From positions 30,432,559-30,496,558 of the forward strand of contig NC_079476.1 in assembly GCF_026230105.1 (NCBI RefSeq): 64,000 nucleotides of DNA. The letters run 5' to 3'. The DNA is from Diorhabda sublineata. Taxonomy: Eukaryota > Arthropoda > Insecta > Coleoptera > Chrysomelidae. Positions 48,395 through 60,037 of this stretch are shown in pieces. The notes under the pieces were generated by a model that saw only the letters and a list, made by a program, of their open reading frames with translations, ran no database searches and was not told the origin of the DNA. The first letter of the stretch is position 1. Every line of letters starts with the position of its first letter. A program made the position numbers and the translations under genes.

Positions 48395-49580
48395 AATAGC
48401 TGAAATGTCTTCAAATGTAACATGCGGTGGAAGAAATTCAAGTTTCTTCTACTACATCACTACCGATGAGTCATGCGACATTAAAGATAAAGCACGTGTT
48501 GCTCTTTTTGTCAGTTATATTGCTACCACTCTCGGGACAGAACTAGAAGGAAAGATCTAGCGAATGCCGTGCAAAATTGCCTTGAAAACTGGTGGAGCCC
48601 GAAGTATGACGGGAGAAAATAAAAGGGATCAACGATTCTTCAGAGCAATGTAAAGAACGAAATCTAAAGTTTTACTGCATAATACGCCAAGAAACGCTTT
48701 GTGCTCAAACATTGCCGGCGGAAATAGTTGAGGTTATGAATTAAGTAATCAAAATTGTTAATAGCATCTCATCAAAAGCACTCTACCATCGTCAGTTTAA
48801 AGAATTGTTGGAGACTCAGTGTACCGACCTCCTCTTCATATAAAGTATGATGGCTTTTCAAAAGTAAGGTTTTGAAACGTTTGTGCTTAAATGAAATAAA
48901 TAAATTCCTAAATCAAAAAGGCATTAATCACCCCGGATTAAAGAGCGACAAATGATTGCACAACTTTTACTTCATGTGCGAAATTCTGTGAACTAAATAT
49001 AAAACTGCAAGGAGAGGGAAACCCAGCCTATGTTGTGGTAGATGAATTGGTTTGTTTTGAAGAAAAATTAAATATTCAGAGTGGTAAATTACTTCATTTT
49101 AAATTTTTTATGTGTCACTTTTGACACGAGTTACTGGAAAAAGTTGAAGATGAATTTTCTGACAGATTTTAGCAATTCAAAATAAAAAAAAAAACACTCT
49201 AACATTTATAGTAAACCCTCTCAACATAAATAGTAACGAAATTTACTTTTAGCTGTTTAGAATCTAAACTGTATCTCTAGAAATGTAATTGATCGATGTA
49301 AAAAGTAAAACTCTGTGGAGTGAAAAATTTAAAGCAAGTTAGATGAGTTCGAAGTCCAGATATGTTGTACGTAACGCAACAAAAGTAGACAGCTCTGAAA
49401 GAAATGCCGCGCGTTGCAGTTCTTCGTCGCATTGAATAGTCTTCGTGCGAGCAAGCTTTCTCTTGTATGAATATATTCAATAGTAAAGTAAGAAGCCAAC
49501 GGACAAATGAAAATTTAGAGTAATGTTTGAAACTTAAACCAACTTACGAGCAGATCCTTTAATTCAAATTTCACATAACA
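48395..49580 (+). mobile_element. hAT transposase relic (GTF2IRD2/ZBED-like)
   Basis: Fragments in order: FFYYITTDESCDIKDKARVA, GGARSMTGENK, FYCIIRQETLCAQTLPAEIV, KALYHRQFKELLE, then WMNWFVLKKN-like text and near the end SSCEQAFSCMNIFNSKVRSQ with TNENLE (the hATC dimerisation motif). Stops and frameshifts throughout. It spans nearly the full protein. Confidence 0.75.
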
Positions 49581-49909
49581 AATTGATTGGACAAACAAAC
49601 TTATGATGAAGCATATTCTTGTGTTCATTGGACAGGAAAGTTATTACGAAAATATATGTAGACGTTAGAAAAAGAAACATTCTGTTTTATATGTCTTTGA
49701 AATAGTAGAGCATTGGATAATAAGTAACTGACCCTTGAGAGAAACTATGGAGCCTGGAGAGAAAATATAGTACAGAATTCATTAATTGCTCGTAACAAAA
49801 TTATCCTTTCACCATAACATATAAAATTGGACCTCATAAACAGTTTGTCATAACTAGATAAATTTGAGAATTGCTTTTCTTACATTTGTAAAAAATTTCT
49901 TTGACCACA

Positions 49910-50290
49910 ATGGAAAAGATTATAGCTGGTATTTTTGATGGGCCCAAAATTATACAACTTACGAAAGATTCTCATTTTAAAAATTATTTGATTGAGTTAG
50001 ATCTAAGAGCTTGAAAAGCTTACATCTGTGATGCCGAATTTTATCGGGAAGAAAAAATTTTAAACTTATATTGAACTCGTATGGACCATTCTGCTACAAT
50101 TAAAAATATCTGGGATGCAGTATGAGCATAAAACTCCACTTTCTCCGTAGTCTCCTGGTCAAGGATGAGCGCTACCAGGGTTTCTATGATACGAATATGA
50201 TGTCTGACTGTTGCTGTTTTCTGATACTTAATTTTTCAAAGTCTACACAACGAAGTTTCTCAGAACTCAGAATGATTAATTTTTGTTACT
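49910..50290 (+). pseudogene. Relic of a transposon-associated arthropod protein
   Basis: ATG at 49910 opens EKIIAGIFDGPKIIQLTKDS. After stops comes MSIKLHFLRSLLVKDERYQG and FYDTNMMSDCCCFL. I recognise the order GIFDGPQI..L..D ... MS.K.HFL.SHL ... M..RYQG..D..MM.DYCW from a widespread unnamed arthropod protein usually found as repeated, transposon-like copies. The stretch containing its ERFHQDI segment has been deleted here. Function unknown. Confidence 0.55.
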
Positions 50291-50369
50291 GAAGATTTTC
50301 TTAGTAAATATTTAGATAAATAGCATTTTTCGGTTCTGTGAACTGATAAATTATTCAATTCATCAATTC

Positions 50370-50878
50370 AAGAGAGGTGTGGAATTAAATAACGAGATTG
50401 GTAATATAAAATATCTCTACATCGTTTCAAGCGAATCTTCCATTGTTCGAAACAATACAGGAAGTCTTTTTCTTTTTCCACAGGCTTGACACATTAAAAT
50501 CTTGTTCCTTCTAATGTAGACTTGACCTTAGGAAAGAGGTAGAAGTTGCACGGTGCAAGATCTTGCGAATATGTAGGTGCTCTAACACTGGGCTGTTGTA
50601 CTTGGCTAAAAACCTCTTGACGAACAGCGCGGAATCAGGGACTAGTTTTGCACACACTATTCGCATGTTAAATTGTCATGTGAAATTTTCCACAAACATT
50701 CTTTGTCAATTCGCTTCGAATTGTAGGAATACTTAGATAGATACTCACATCGGACAAGAATACTTTTTCAATATTTCCATCCGTTTTTGACGTGGACATC
50801 TCCTCGGTCATCTTGTAAAATCTTAAACAGCTCAAAAACACACGATACGACATTCGTTTCCATACACTTGGTTCAATA
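50370..50878 (-). mobile_element. Mariner transposase relic with internal deletion
   Basis: The minus strand reads FNMRIVCAKLVP, then directly ALFVKRFLAKYNSPVLEH, a frame-shifted YSQDLAPCNFYLFPKVKS and FLYCFEQWKIRLKRCRDI. The joint LVP-DSAL removes the region holding the first two catalytic Asp residues. It ends exactly where the next element begins. Confidence 0.7.
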
Positions 50879-51853
50879 CAGAGTGAGTTTTATGTTTGGA
50901 ACGCCTCAATTTTCTCGGAAACGGCTTGTAAGATTTTTATAAACATTAGTGTACAAGAGTCTTGTGATACGGCTGCTATTATGGTGGTATATACATTGTT
51001 GTCATATCTTACTTATAGCTACATTTGCGTTATCTCTTCTGAAAAAAATAATTCAATTTTGTGGCTATCACTGCTACAATAACAAATTTGACGTTTCAAT
51101 AAATTATTATTGTTACAGTTTATAGAAAGTCACAATGGATCTTTTATCTGAAAAAGAACGATGATATTTTAATGATATTAGGATATGGTGATAGACGTTG
51201 AAGTCAACAAAAAATATGTAATATCTTCAATAATTTATATCCTAACCGAAATACTATAACAAGATCTACTGTCCGTAAACGTAGAAAAGTTTAATGAATC
51301 TGGTTCAGTAAAATATTTATCCAAATCAGGGAGCAGAAAAACTGCATCAACTCAAAACATATCTTTTGATGTTTGTGAAGACGATGCACACTTGAGTACT
51401 AGACAAATATTAAGAGAACTGATATTTGGCAAACATTCGTAATTAAAATTTTACGTGATAATAAATTTCATGCATAGAAAGTAACGTTTGTTCAAGAGTT
51501 GTCAGATGACGATTTTGATAGACGTGAAGAATTTGCTAATGATGGAAAAATGTTACAATCAAGAAGATCCAAATGTTTTAAGTAATGTTATGATTTGCAA
51601 TGAGGCCACTTTTTGTTTTAATTATGGCATTTAGGTATAGATAATATCGCATGAAAAATAATCAGTATTTCTAGAAGATTGCTAAACACACAAAATATAT
51701 ATATTTGAAATAACAAAGCTGGAAACATCTGACAACAATGTAGATCTCACCATAATACCGGCCGTATCACAAAACCTTTAGGCACAAAAATTTATAAAAA
51801 CCGTACAAACCGTTTCCGAGACCATTGAGGTGTTCCATGCATAAAACTCACTA
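50879..51853 (+). mobile_element. Mariner-like element with long inverted repeats
   Basis: Arms of about 140 bp: CAGAGTGAGTTTTATGTTTG at the left and, complemented, TAGTGAGTTTTATGCATG at the right, both next to TA. Between them a decayed plus-strand frame opens with a start codon at 51135 (MDLLSEKER), followed by PNRNTITRSTV-like, RSGSRKTASTQ-like and ELSDDDFDRREEFANDGKML-like text. This is the N-terminal half of a mariner-superfamily transposase whose catalytic part is mostly gone. Confidence 0.65.
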
Positions 51854-52106
51854 TATTAAAAGTTTAAGTTGTAGTTTTTCCAAGATTCATGTGAATTTTC
51901 TTAACAATCCCTTGCTGTTTTTTGATCGATAATTTTTACGTCTAAACAAAATAATTGCCCCTATACTTACATCGCATTCGCAAGAGTAAGCTTCAGGCCG
52001 AACAGCCGACAGTCACTAATCTTTCACACAATATTAAGTAATTTTTTAATATTCTCACAACTGTTTGACTCTTCTCGATAAATTCTCAATAGTTTTGAAA
52101 TAAATC

Positions 52107-52176
52107 TTTTTTTCTCTTTCTATTTTAGTTCAAAACATTTTTTTTTCTCTTTCTATTTTAGTTCAAAACATTTTTT
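52107..52176. repeat. Two tandem copies of a 33-34 bp unit
   Basis: TTTCTCTTTCTATTTTAGTT plus CAAAACAT and a T run is repeated exactly once in tandem. Confidence 0.9.
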
Positions 52177-52199
52177 TTTAAATAATAACGACAACATAA

Positions 52200-55050
52200 A
52201 CATTCAATTAAAATAGAACATTCAAATTGTTTGTTTAGGGATTAAAGTCTCGCATTGTCTTTTTGACGTTGATGTAAATATATTTTTCGGGTGCCGCGCG
52301 CCCTTCTGTGTGGATAAAACAGTTCTTTGTGCAATTGTCGGCGTTTTTATCTTTGTTATGCACCCTCACCCCGCACTTAAATGAATTAATGTGCTATAAA
52401 ATATTCTCGTTCTCCTATTGTAATTGATTCTGTTACCGTTTCAACAGAATATGAATCGGTTCGATTTATTCAACTTCCAATTGAAATTCCCACAATAATA
52501 TTTTAGGAAGTCCCTAGCGTACCACAACATTTGAATATTTTATGACTTCGTAGTCGCTTCAGTTGACGTGAGCGTGAGAGGGAAGCGAGAAAAATTATGT
52601 AAACAGACCCTATTAATACATTAGGAGACATTTGAGTATGAAAGACAATACTTTCTATATTCTTTTCGACTGAAAAAACCATATGCATGACAACAACAAA
52701 AAAGCATATGTGATGCAAATTAGATCTAGAAGGTTAACAGAGAATGAAATTCAAGTTTCTTGGAATTGACATAACCAGTTATCGAGACGTAGAAGACAAG
52801 TTGAGAAATGGAGAATGGAGAGAAGAGATGGCGATAAATATAAAACAGTGTGGCGTCACGAATTTCCCCGATCAACTTCCTCAATAAAACAATAATCTTT
52901 CGACCCCGGGAATTCCAAGTTACCTTTTCTTTTCTTTTATAACTTTCTTAATGTCCTAATAACATGGAATTCTCTTAATCCTCTACGATATTCCTGGTAC
53001 ACGTTTCATGAAAAACCAAACATACTCACACGAATCTAGGTGAAACGTTTTGGATCGAAAGATCACTCAGTCTCGAGACAGCGAAGCTAGCAGATCTCGA
53101 ACGCCTCCTACATCTTAACGGAGCTACGCTGCTCCTAGAGATTCGGCTCGCGCGTCTCAAGTTAATTTTACGTGTATATTTCTTTGTTGATGTATAGGAA
53201 GTTAAGTAGTTATCGCACTTTGTTCACTGTACCTCTTGACCATCTTCGACTTAAGAGTAGCGCCCATAAAAGTTTAGTATAGACAGATGGGACACAGGAC
53301 AAGATCAAATGGAGAAATTTAGTGAAGGAGATCATGCTAACAATATAAAAGAACTCTGAATTCAAAGGCCGATGCGGCCTTACTACGTATATAATATGAT
53401 GTAATATAATCCCCATGAATCCATTCAATTTTGTGAGGTTTCCAACAGTAATTTGGGATACCTTGAAATAACGTGATATTTGTTGTTCCATCAATTCAAA
53501 ATAGGGTGTTCATATGTTGAAGATCACTTTGACTCAATTTTTATCATAGTAGGTACATAAGGGTTCCCTATACTTATCTCCAACCGTTCTGAATTTATTA
53601 AGATTTTATTGAAAATAATTTATTTTTCACATTTATAATGTTTTATCACAGCGCCTTAGGTCAATTCTGGATATTACGTATATTTAAATTACTAATTTAT
53701 CAAGATGAGTATTATTTATCACGAATTGTATTCAACTTCTGCCTGATAAAGGCAAATATTAAACCAGTTAAACGAACAAAAAAATAAATTACAACATTTG
53801 CTCGAATTGTTCATCATCAGAGTGTATAGTTTTTCCAGTATAAATTGCAGTAGACAGTTATACGAGGAACAATCAATATTTCATATAAAATTGGGTAAAC
53901 ATCTAACAAACCGTCAGTCCACGTGGACTCATCTTCTCCACTTTTTACCAATGAAAACATTAAATCGCAAACACAAAATTTCTATTAGCCGAAGCCGTAT
54001 ATACACAATTTCTTCGAAATATTCCTGCAAGTAAGTCTGCGTATCATCGGGAGTAGTCGATAAATCAAGTTAAATCAGATCTTGAGATATGGATGGCCAA
54101 CAGCATAGATCTATCTAATTGAAAATTTTCTATTTAGATTATTGAAAATTCGTCGGTGTGCCATTTAACTGTAGCCACATGTTTACTTAATCAGCCACAA
54201 CTTCTTTATAATTTACACTTTTTTTATTTCCCATAAACTCTTCCACAACATTTTTGAATCAGTTCCAAGTTTTGAAATGTGTTATTTAGATTATTTATTG
54301 CCCTGAGTCAATAGCTTCAGTATACTTCCATTATTATACTTATTTCAAATATAAAGAAAAATGGTTTGGGTTTCTGCAGCACATTTTTCAAATCGGTATA
54401 AAAAACAGAGTTTTATAAATAGCCAGAAATGTTGTTCGATCACTAAGAACAGCCAGAGAAGTCTCCACTAATAAATTTAAAAATATAAATAAGTCAAAAA
54501 AAAAAATAAGGAAATGCTCTGCCGCTTCTCATTAACAAATATTTTATTCCGAAATAGATGTGTCATGTTTAAAGAGACAGTTCGAAAACCTTTAACTTCA
54601 TGATTACCTCGTAATGTTATTCATATATTTTCAGCGTTGTAAAAAATAGAGCTTCAGCTACTTTTCTACAATCAATAATAGTCATCATCATCTTATAATT
54701 GGGGCTTTATCCACACTTATGAACCTTATTAACTATCGATTTATCCACTAGTTGAATAATGAATAGTACAAAGTCTTGAATAAATCATATTTGAAGGGTG
54801 CAGGGGAAAAACCAGACATGTCACTCTTTATTAAAAATTTAGGTATAGTCTCCATTAAATTTTCCGATTAAAGATGCTAAGTTTAGAACAATCAAAAAGT
54901 AAATAAATCAGTCCTGAGATAATTAATATTCAACAATTCACTCAGTATTCTGATGGTGGGTAAACCGAACGCTTGTTAGAAGTCGCGAAAAAATTGACCC
55001 AACGTTGAAGACAGATTACCAAAGGTTACATCCACTTTCTAATTAAAGTT
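52200..55050. other. No gene recognised
   Basis: About 52745-52830 reads MKFKFLGIDITSYRDVEDKL, a scrap of LINE RT. 52840-53200 is more GC-rich and resembles an LTR start (TGTGGCGTCACG) but has no partner. The rest is unassigned. Confidence 0.4.
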
Positions 55051-55059
55051 CAGACACCT

Positions 55060-55830
55060 TCTCTATCTCAACATTTCTAAAACTAAAGTTTTATCATATA
55101 AAAATACATTGCAGTCTTTTTTATTAAATAACACCATCGTTGACGTCGTTGAATATGTAAAATTCTTAGTGCTTGTTGTGGACAATTCCTTGAAATGGGA
55201 GTTACATATTGCCGCCTTATCTCAAAAATTGAGTTCCTTCTTGATTTACGCTGAAATCAGTTTCCAAAGAACTGAACTTATCCACCTCCTTAACAGTCTA
55301 TTATTCCCTTATTGAGTCGCATCTCAATTTGAGCGAATCTTCAAACTACAAAAGAGAACTGTTAGATATTTACTCGGACTAAACAGCAGGGCGCACTGCA
55401 GGTACTTTTTTAAAAGTTTAAAAATTCTGACTCTTCCTCCTTTATTCCTCTTTGAATCAGTTTGCCTAATTCGTAAGTACGCTTCTCCAAAGGACGTTGC
55501 ACGGCTATCCACTTAGGAATGCAGAGTACGACCTTTATCTACCTACTCCACGTTTACAATTAGTTAAGGATCATTATTGTACAAAACAAAAAAAAATGCA
55601 CAATCACTTGCCAATTGAAATCAAACCGATATCATGTTTTCTCGCATTACCCAATAATTTGAGGGCATATTTACTGAAAATCTTTTTAATTTTTACTAGC
55701 TTTTGTCTTCAAATTGCAACAATTACAATAAAGCATTTCTCTCTCTCATACTGCATCAAATCACACACTATCAGAGTGTTTTTATTCAGTCCAGATCGTC
55801 CTAAAGTACTAGTTAGTTCGAAAAGTCCAT
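55060..55830 (+). mobile_element. LINE RT C-terminal fragment
   Basis: Plus-strand frames read VEYVKFLVLVVDNSLKWELH, FKLQKRTVRYLLGLNSRAHC, FKSLKILTLPPLFLFESVCL, LRNAEYDLYLPTPRLQLVK and NHLPIEIKPI. This is the order of CR1/jockey-group C termini (K.LGV..D..L.W..H ... LQKR.IR.I.....R.HC...F..L.ILTLP.L...E). One stop (after LFPY, 55313) and several shifts. Confidence 0.8.
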
Positions 55831-55839
55831 AAAAAAGCT

Positions 55840-57715
55840 ATTTAATCAGCACATAACCATCGTATCATGCGTCACGCTGGACTGAATACAGCGAACGTCT
55901 TCAGCTACTGTTTTAGACCTCCGGGGCTATAACTTAGTTCATTGTTTGTCATCGAAAAAACTCGCAGAGCAGATGAATAAAAATACTGCAACAACGTAAA
56001 CCGAAAGATGGATTATTCACCTAGTCGAGTTGACTATTAAGATTTTACAAGACGACTGTTGTTGCATTAATTCAGATTATTATTATTTAAATTACTTGAT
56101 TATCATTATTATAGCGCTTAATTGTGGTTAACCACTAGTCGCCCCCCTAAAAATAACGTAATTTATGTCTCACTAAAAACTAAACCTCTTGTTGACATTC
56201 TCTACCGTACCCTTATATTAACCAAATCGATAAGATTGTATATACGCTACCCTCATTGTCAATATTTAACAATAGCTATAGCGATAGATCTCGCTACCCT
56301 TACATTAGCAATACGTTAGGTTTTAACGAGCTTTTTATCAAATAATATATCAGTAGTAGATTATTATTGCTTCGATATATAAATATGATTCATTAGATAA
56401 TTTCGCTTTAGGCCTATTCCTACGTGGTCAACGCGAAATGAGCGAGAAAATTTCAAACCCATGCAACGTTTAAGCATAGAAGCGCCGTATAAGCGAGCGA
56501 CATTAAACAAAGTGCGTTGTGAGGTAATTTAGAAATTTCAAATCACTTTGTTGTCATTCGGAAAGTGCAGCTACTGTTCAGTCGACACATAGGACGCGCT
56601 TGCTGTCAACTTATATAACGAAAAACAAATATTTCTTTAATTTCATATTCCTTAGACCTTTTGATATGATTATGTTTTTATATGTTGTTGATAAAGACTT
56701 AAAATTAGTCACAACATCAATTTTTATCTATCTTTTAAAAATTATTAAGAAAAGTAATTTTGAAACAGAAGACACCTAGCACAGTGTTTGCATTCAATAT
56801 AAGCGAACCGAAAGTCAAATGCATGTAAGTGAAGCTCTATTATTGACAATATTTTAAGCGCTAGATGCAGAATTACTATATCGACAGCTCTATTATTGAG
56901 TGTCCAGTCAAAAAACCAGTCATCAGTCGTCTTGTGCGCCTGTTTAAGTGGAGCAGTTAATTGATGAGACAGGCAGATGGTCCATTTATGTGTGCCTTAG
57001 CTTGTCTCATACCATGCCTTGCTTGACGACTCAACTATACTTAGTGAAGGTCCTGCTGCACAGGAATATCGCAACAACCAAGAGTAATTCACATCACAAT
57101 TTTTTTAGAGATCTTTTATTGTAATATGAATGAATCGAATGCATTTTTTCAACTAATGGATCTTAATTTGGTTTTTGGCACTGCTGTTACAAGATGGTGT
57201 ATTTTTTGAGTTTTATTAATAGATAAAACGAGAAATAAAATTTCCATCCAAAAGTCAACCTCGCATCTTTCAATATAAGTTAGCATACATTAAGGATTAA
57301 TAATTCAAAAATGTTAAATTTCATTTAAGGAGTAGAAAATAGTTAAAAACTATCCCAAACATAGCTCTTTCGGGTATATCTCAAAACAGATACGAGAAAA
57401 AAGCTTCAGCCAAAAAATCTCGGAACTAAAATATTTCATAAATTTGTACTTTTAACTATTTGTAATAGAAACCGAGGTACAATTTGAAATGAACTGAATC
57501 ATTTATTGCTCAGCCGTGAGAACATTAAAAAATTGGCAAAAATCTAAAAATGTTACCTTTTTAAGTTTTTCAATCATATTAACAAAGTCATATATCTGAG
57601 ATGAAATTCTATTAATTTTATTTCAACTTAATTCTAAAAATTTTACATATTTGTAATTTTATAACTATTTATATTTTTTTAATCAGTACTCAAAAAAAAT
57701 TACAAAAAGACAAGT
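55840..57715. other. No gene recognised
   Basis: AT-rich with scattered GC-richer patches (55880-55970, 56930-57080). No ORF or repeat similarity found. Confidence 0.4.
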
Positions 57716-57724
57716 AATGGTGAG

Positions 57725-58230
57725 TGATACCTGTAAAATTCAAATAGTTTGGGTGCCCAGTAACTCGGGTAACAAGGGCAACGTCGAGGTTTATTTGCTC
57801 GCTAGATTAGGATCAGCAAATCTATCAATGGGCCCAACACATTCTAGGTGTAGGCAAAAATGTTACTATTAAATTTCTCGGTAGTTTGCTCGCAACGCAG
57901 GTACTGCAACACCTGCTATGAGACAAGCTAAGGCATACAAGATAAACCTTCTCTTACCAATCCACTGCCTTACATGAAAAGGCGCGAAATTCGACTGGTG
58001 GCAGTCCTTTTAGCGGGCAGGATTATTTAAGATACCATATCCAAACTGTTAGCATCACGGACGATCCGAAATGCTGCTGGAGCATGTAGGAAGAAGAAAC
58101 TGTAGAGCACATTATCGGTAAGTGCCCGGTATTACACGTGTGCAAATCAAACATTGGACAAGCCTTAGAAACTTATCGCAGCCGCTCGCATACCGCTAGT
58201 ATGATGAGACTGTTAGAGTTTGCCTAAAGA
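57725..58230 (+). mobile_element. LINE RNase H and Cys-rich tail fragment
   Basis: IQIVWVPSNSGNKGNVEVYL matches the RNase H W(I/V)P.H.G..GNE.AD segment of I/jockey-group LINEs, with His changed to Asn. Further on, DDPKCCWSM and EEETVEHIIGKCPVLHVCKS match the C-terminal C..C....ET..HI...CP motif. Stops interrupt both. Confidence 0.8.
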
Positions 58231-58239
58231 CGTTAAAAG

Positions 58240-59723
58240 GTTCGAGCTAAAGTGTCCGGTTAGCTTTTTAAAGGACACCGACTTTTGGTAGTTTTAAATG
58301 AGACCCGACGGGCTCGTCATAAGGTTTCCTGGCTCGCAATAATCCAACTATGGACCTGTTCCGTTTTATAAATAGGTCAAAAGTGATTCTCGTCGATTTT
58401 AGTCTCTAAATTTTTCTGTTTGGATCCTTCTCCCGTCATATTTTTTCTCATTTCAAAGATATTTTTAAAAAGGAAGAAGCTTACATTAAAAAGATTTTAA
58501 AGTCCTAAAAGCGATAGCCATAATCCAAAGGATTGAAAGGCTTGATGATGATGATGATACTGACATTGAAAGATGCAGGCTTGCATTTTAGATGAGAATT
58601 TGAATTCTTATTTTATCGCACTATAACATTAACTATCAGAAAAAAAATGAAATAATATAAAATTAGAAAAACATTTTATTCGGTAGGAAGTTAGATTACT
58701 ATCTAGTCATATAAAACTACAAAATGTGCTTAATAATCTGATTATACAAATGTATGTCTCGCAGAGGCAGTAAACAAAATAAACAAAATACAATTATCAA
58801 AATTCAACATTTAACAAATATTTTATTGTGTAGTTATTAACATAGAGTTTATATTAAAGACGGAGAGAGCGGTATGTAAGTGTATTATTGAAAGAGACAT
58901 AAAGAATATCGGTAAAAAACTCTCTATTCTGATTGAATCACCACGACGTCGTAGTTTCAAATGGAAATAGGAACGTCAGAAGGAAATAACAAGTTTTGAT
59001 TTTAATAGCGAATAGAGGGAAATAGGAAGAGGTAAACGGATGCGTTTTCTCTCTTTTTCGTTAGTACAAATCTATTTGTATCCAGCTCTCTTTATTTTCA
59101 ATACCAACTCTATGGTTATTAGTCAAAGAATGTGAACTCGTTTTAGCAATATAAAAAATTTATAAATATAAAATGTTGGCTACAAAAAAATTCCATGTCA
59201 AACGAAATATCATAAAAAGCATAAAAAAATATGAAAAAAATTCCTAACAAACAATGTAAAGATTGAAATTCCCTATTAATCATATTTAACGTATTTGCAG
59301 TCTGTGAAACTAACAAAAAACTAAATGTTGTTGTGAAACGCCAGTTCTCAACTTAGCGTCCAGTTATCCACTCAAAATACTCATTCCACTATTCCTTTTG
59401 CCGTGATAAAAATTTTCTTATGCTATGGGTTTTTTTGTTACAAACTATTAAACACAAATTTCCTTATAACTGGCGGGATTTGAATTTGGTGCTGTGGGAA
59501 TTTTCTCATTGCGATCGTTGTAGATCGACGGAGATGCCGCCTATGTAGATACTAAAACATACGAGTAAACACTCACGTAGCAATGTTCTATGAAAACGTT
59601 AACAACTTTTTAAATATACCTCGTATTCTATTATTTACACAACAATTATAGGCGCTCCGCACTGTACAAAAATTATGTTGTATAAGAATAGGAATTAAAT
59701 GAACTACTATATTGAATAATGTA
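58240..59723. other. Probable 3' flank/UTR of the 59724-61483 gene, nothing else recognised
   Basis: AT-rich. Several AATAAA words on the minus strand (for example near 59091 and 58674) could end the transcript, but none can be chosen by sequence alone. A short (GAT)n run is at 58545-58560. Confidence 0.35.
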
Positions 59724-60037
59724 TCACAGACACCCGTTTCCCCAACATCCGCACCAAGGTACTTTGCCAGTCAATGCTACATTCGGCAACATCGACATTT
59801 TCCTTCTGTGTTCCGCGGTATCGCAACTGCTCAAACTATTGGTTCGTTCTCTATCTGAAAATTCGTCGAAATAGAGGTTAGACCCAAATCCAAGTCCCAT
59901 GCGATGTTCCAAAATATTAGATCGATCTGTGCATATACTAAACGAACGTTCTCTGAGAACTCGTTCTCCGGCATTACTGTGTCGTCGTGGTCGACATTTT
60001 TCTCCTTTTTTGTGTTTCTTGTGTTTTTTTGATTGAA
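59724..60037 (-). CDS. Unknown gene, terminal exon with stop
   Basis: Acceptor GTTTGTTACAG, phase 1; stop TGA at 59724-59726. The frame encodes the basic stretch, an Arg/Ser-rich middle (DEFSDRERTNSLSSCDTAEH) and the WCGCWGNGC tail. The competing frame across the same region also stays open for a while but does not fit the splice phase. Confidence 0.75.

Noticed and set aside
52840..53200. Possible solo LTR starting TGTGGCGTCACG
   Set aside because: No second LTR, primer-binding site, CA end or flanking duplication could be identified.
53798..54034. 78-codon plus-strand frame
   Set aside because: No similarity, no context, and AT-rich noise on both sides.
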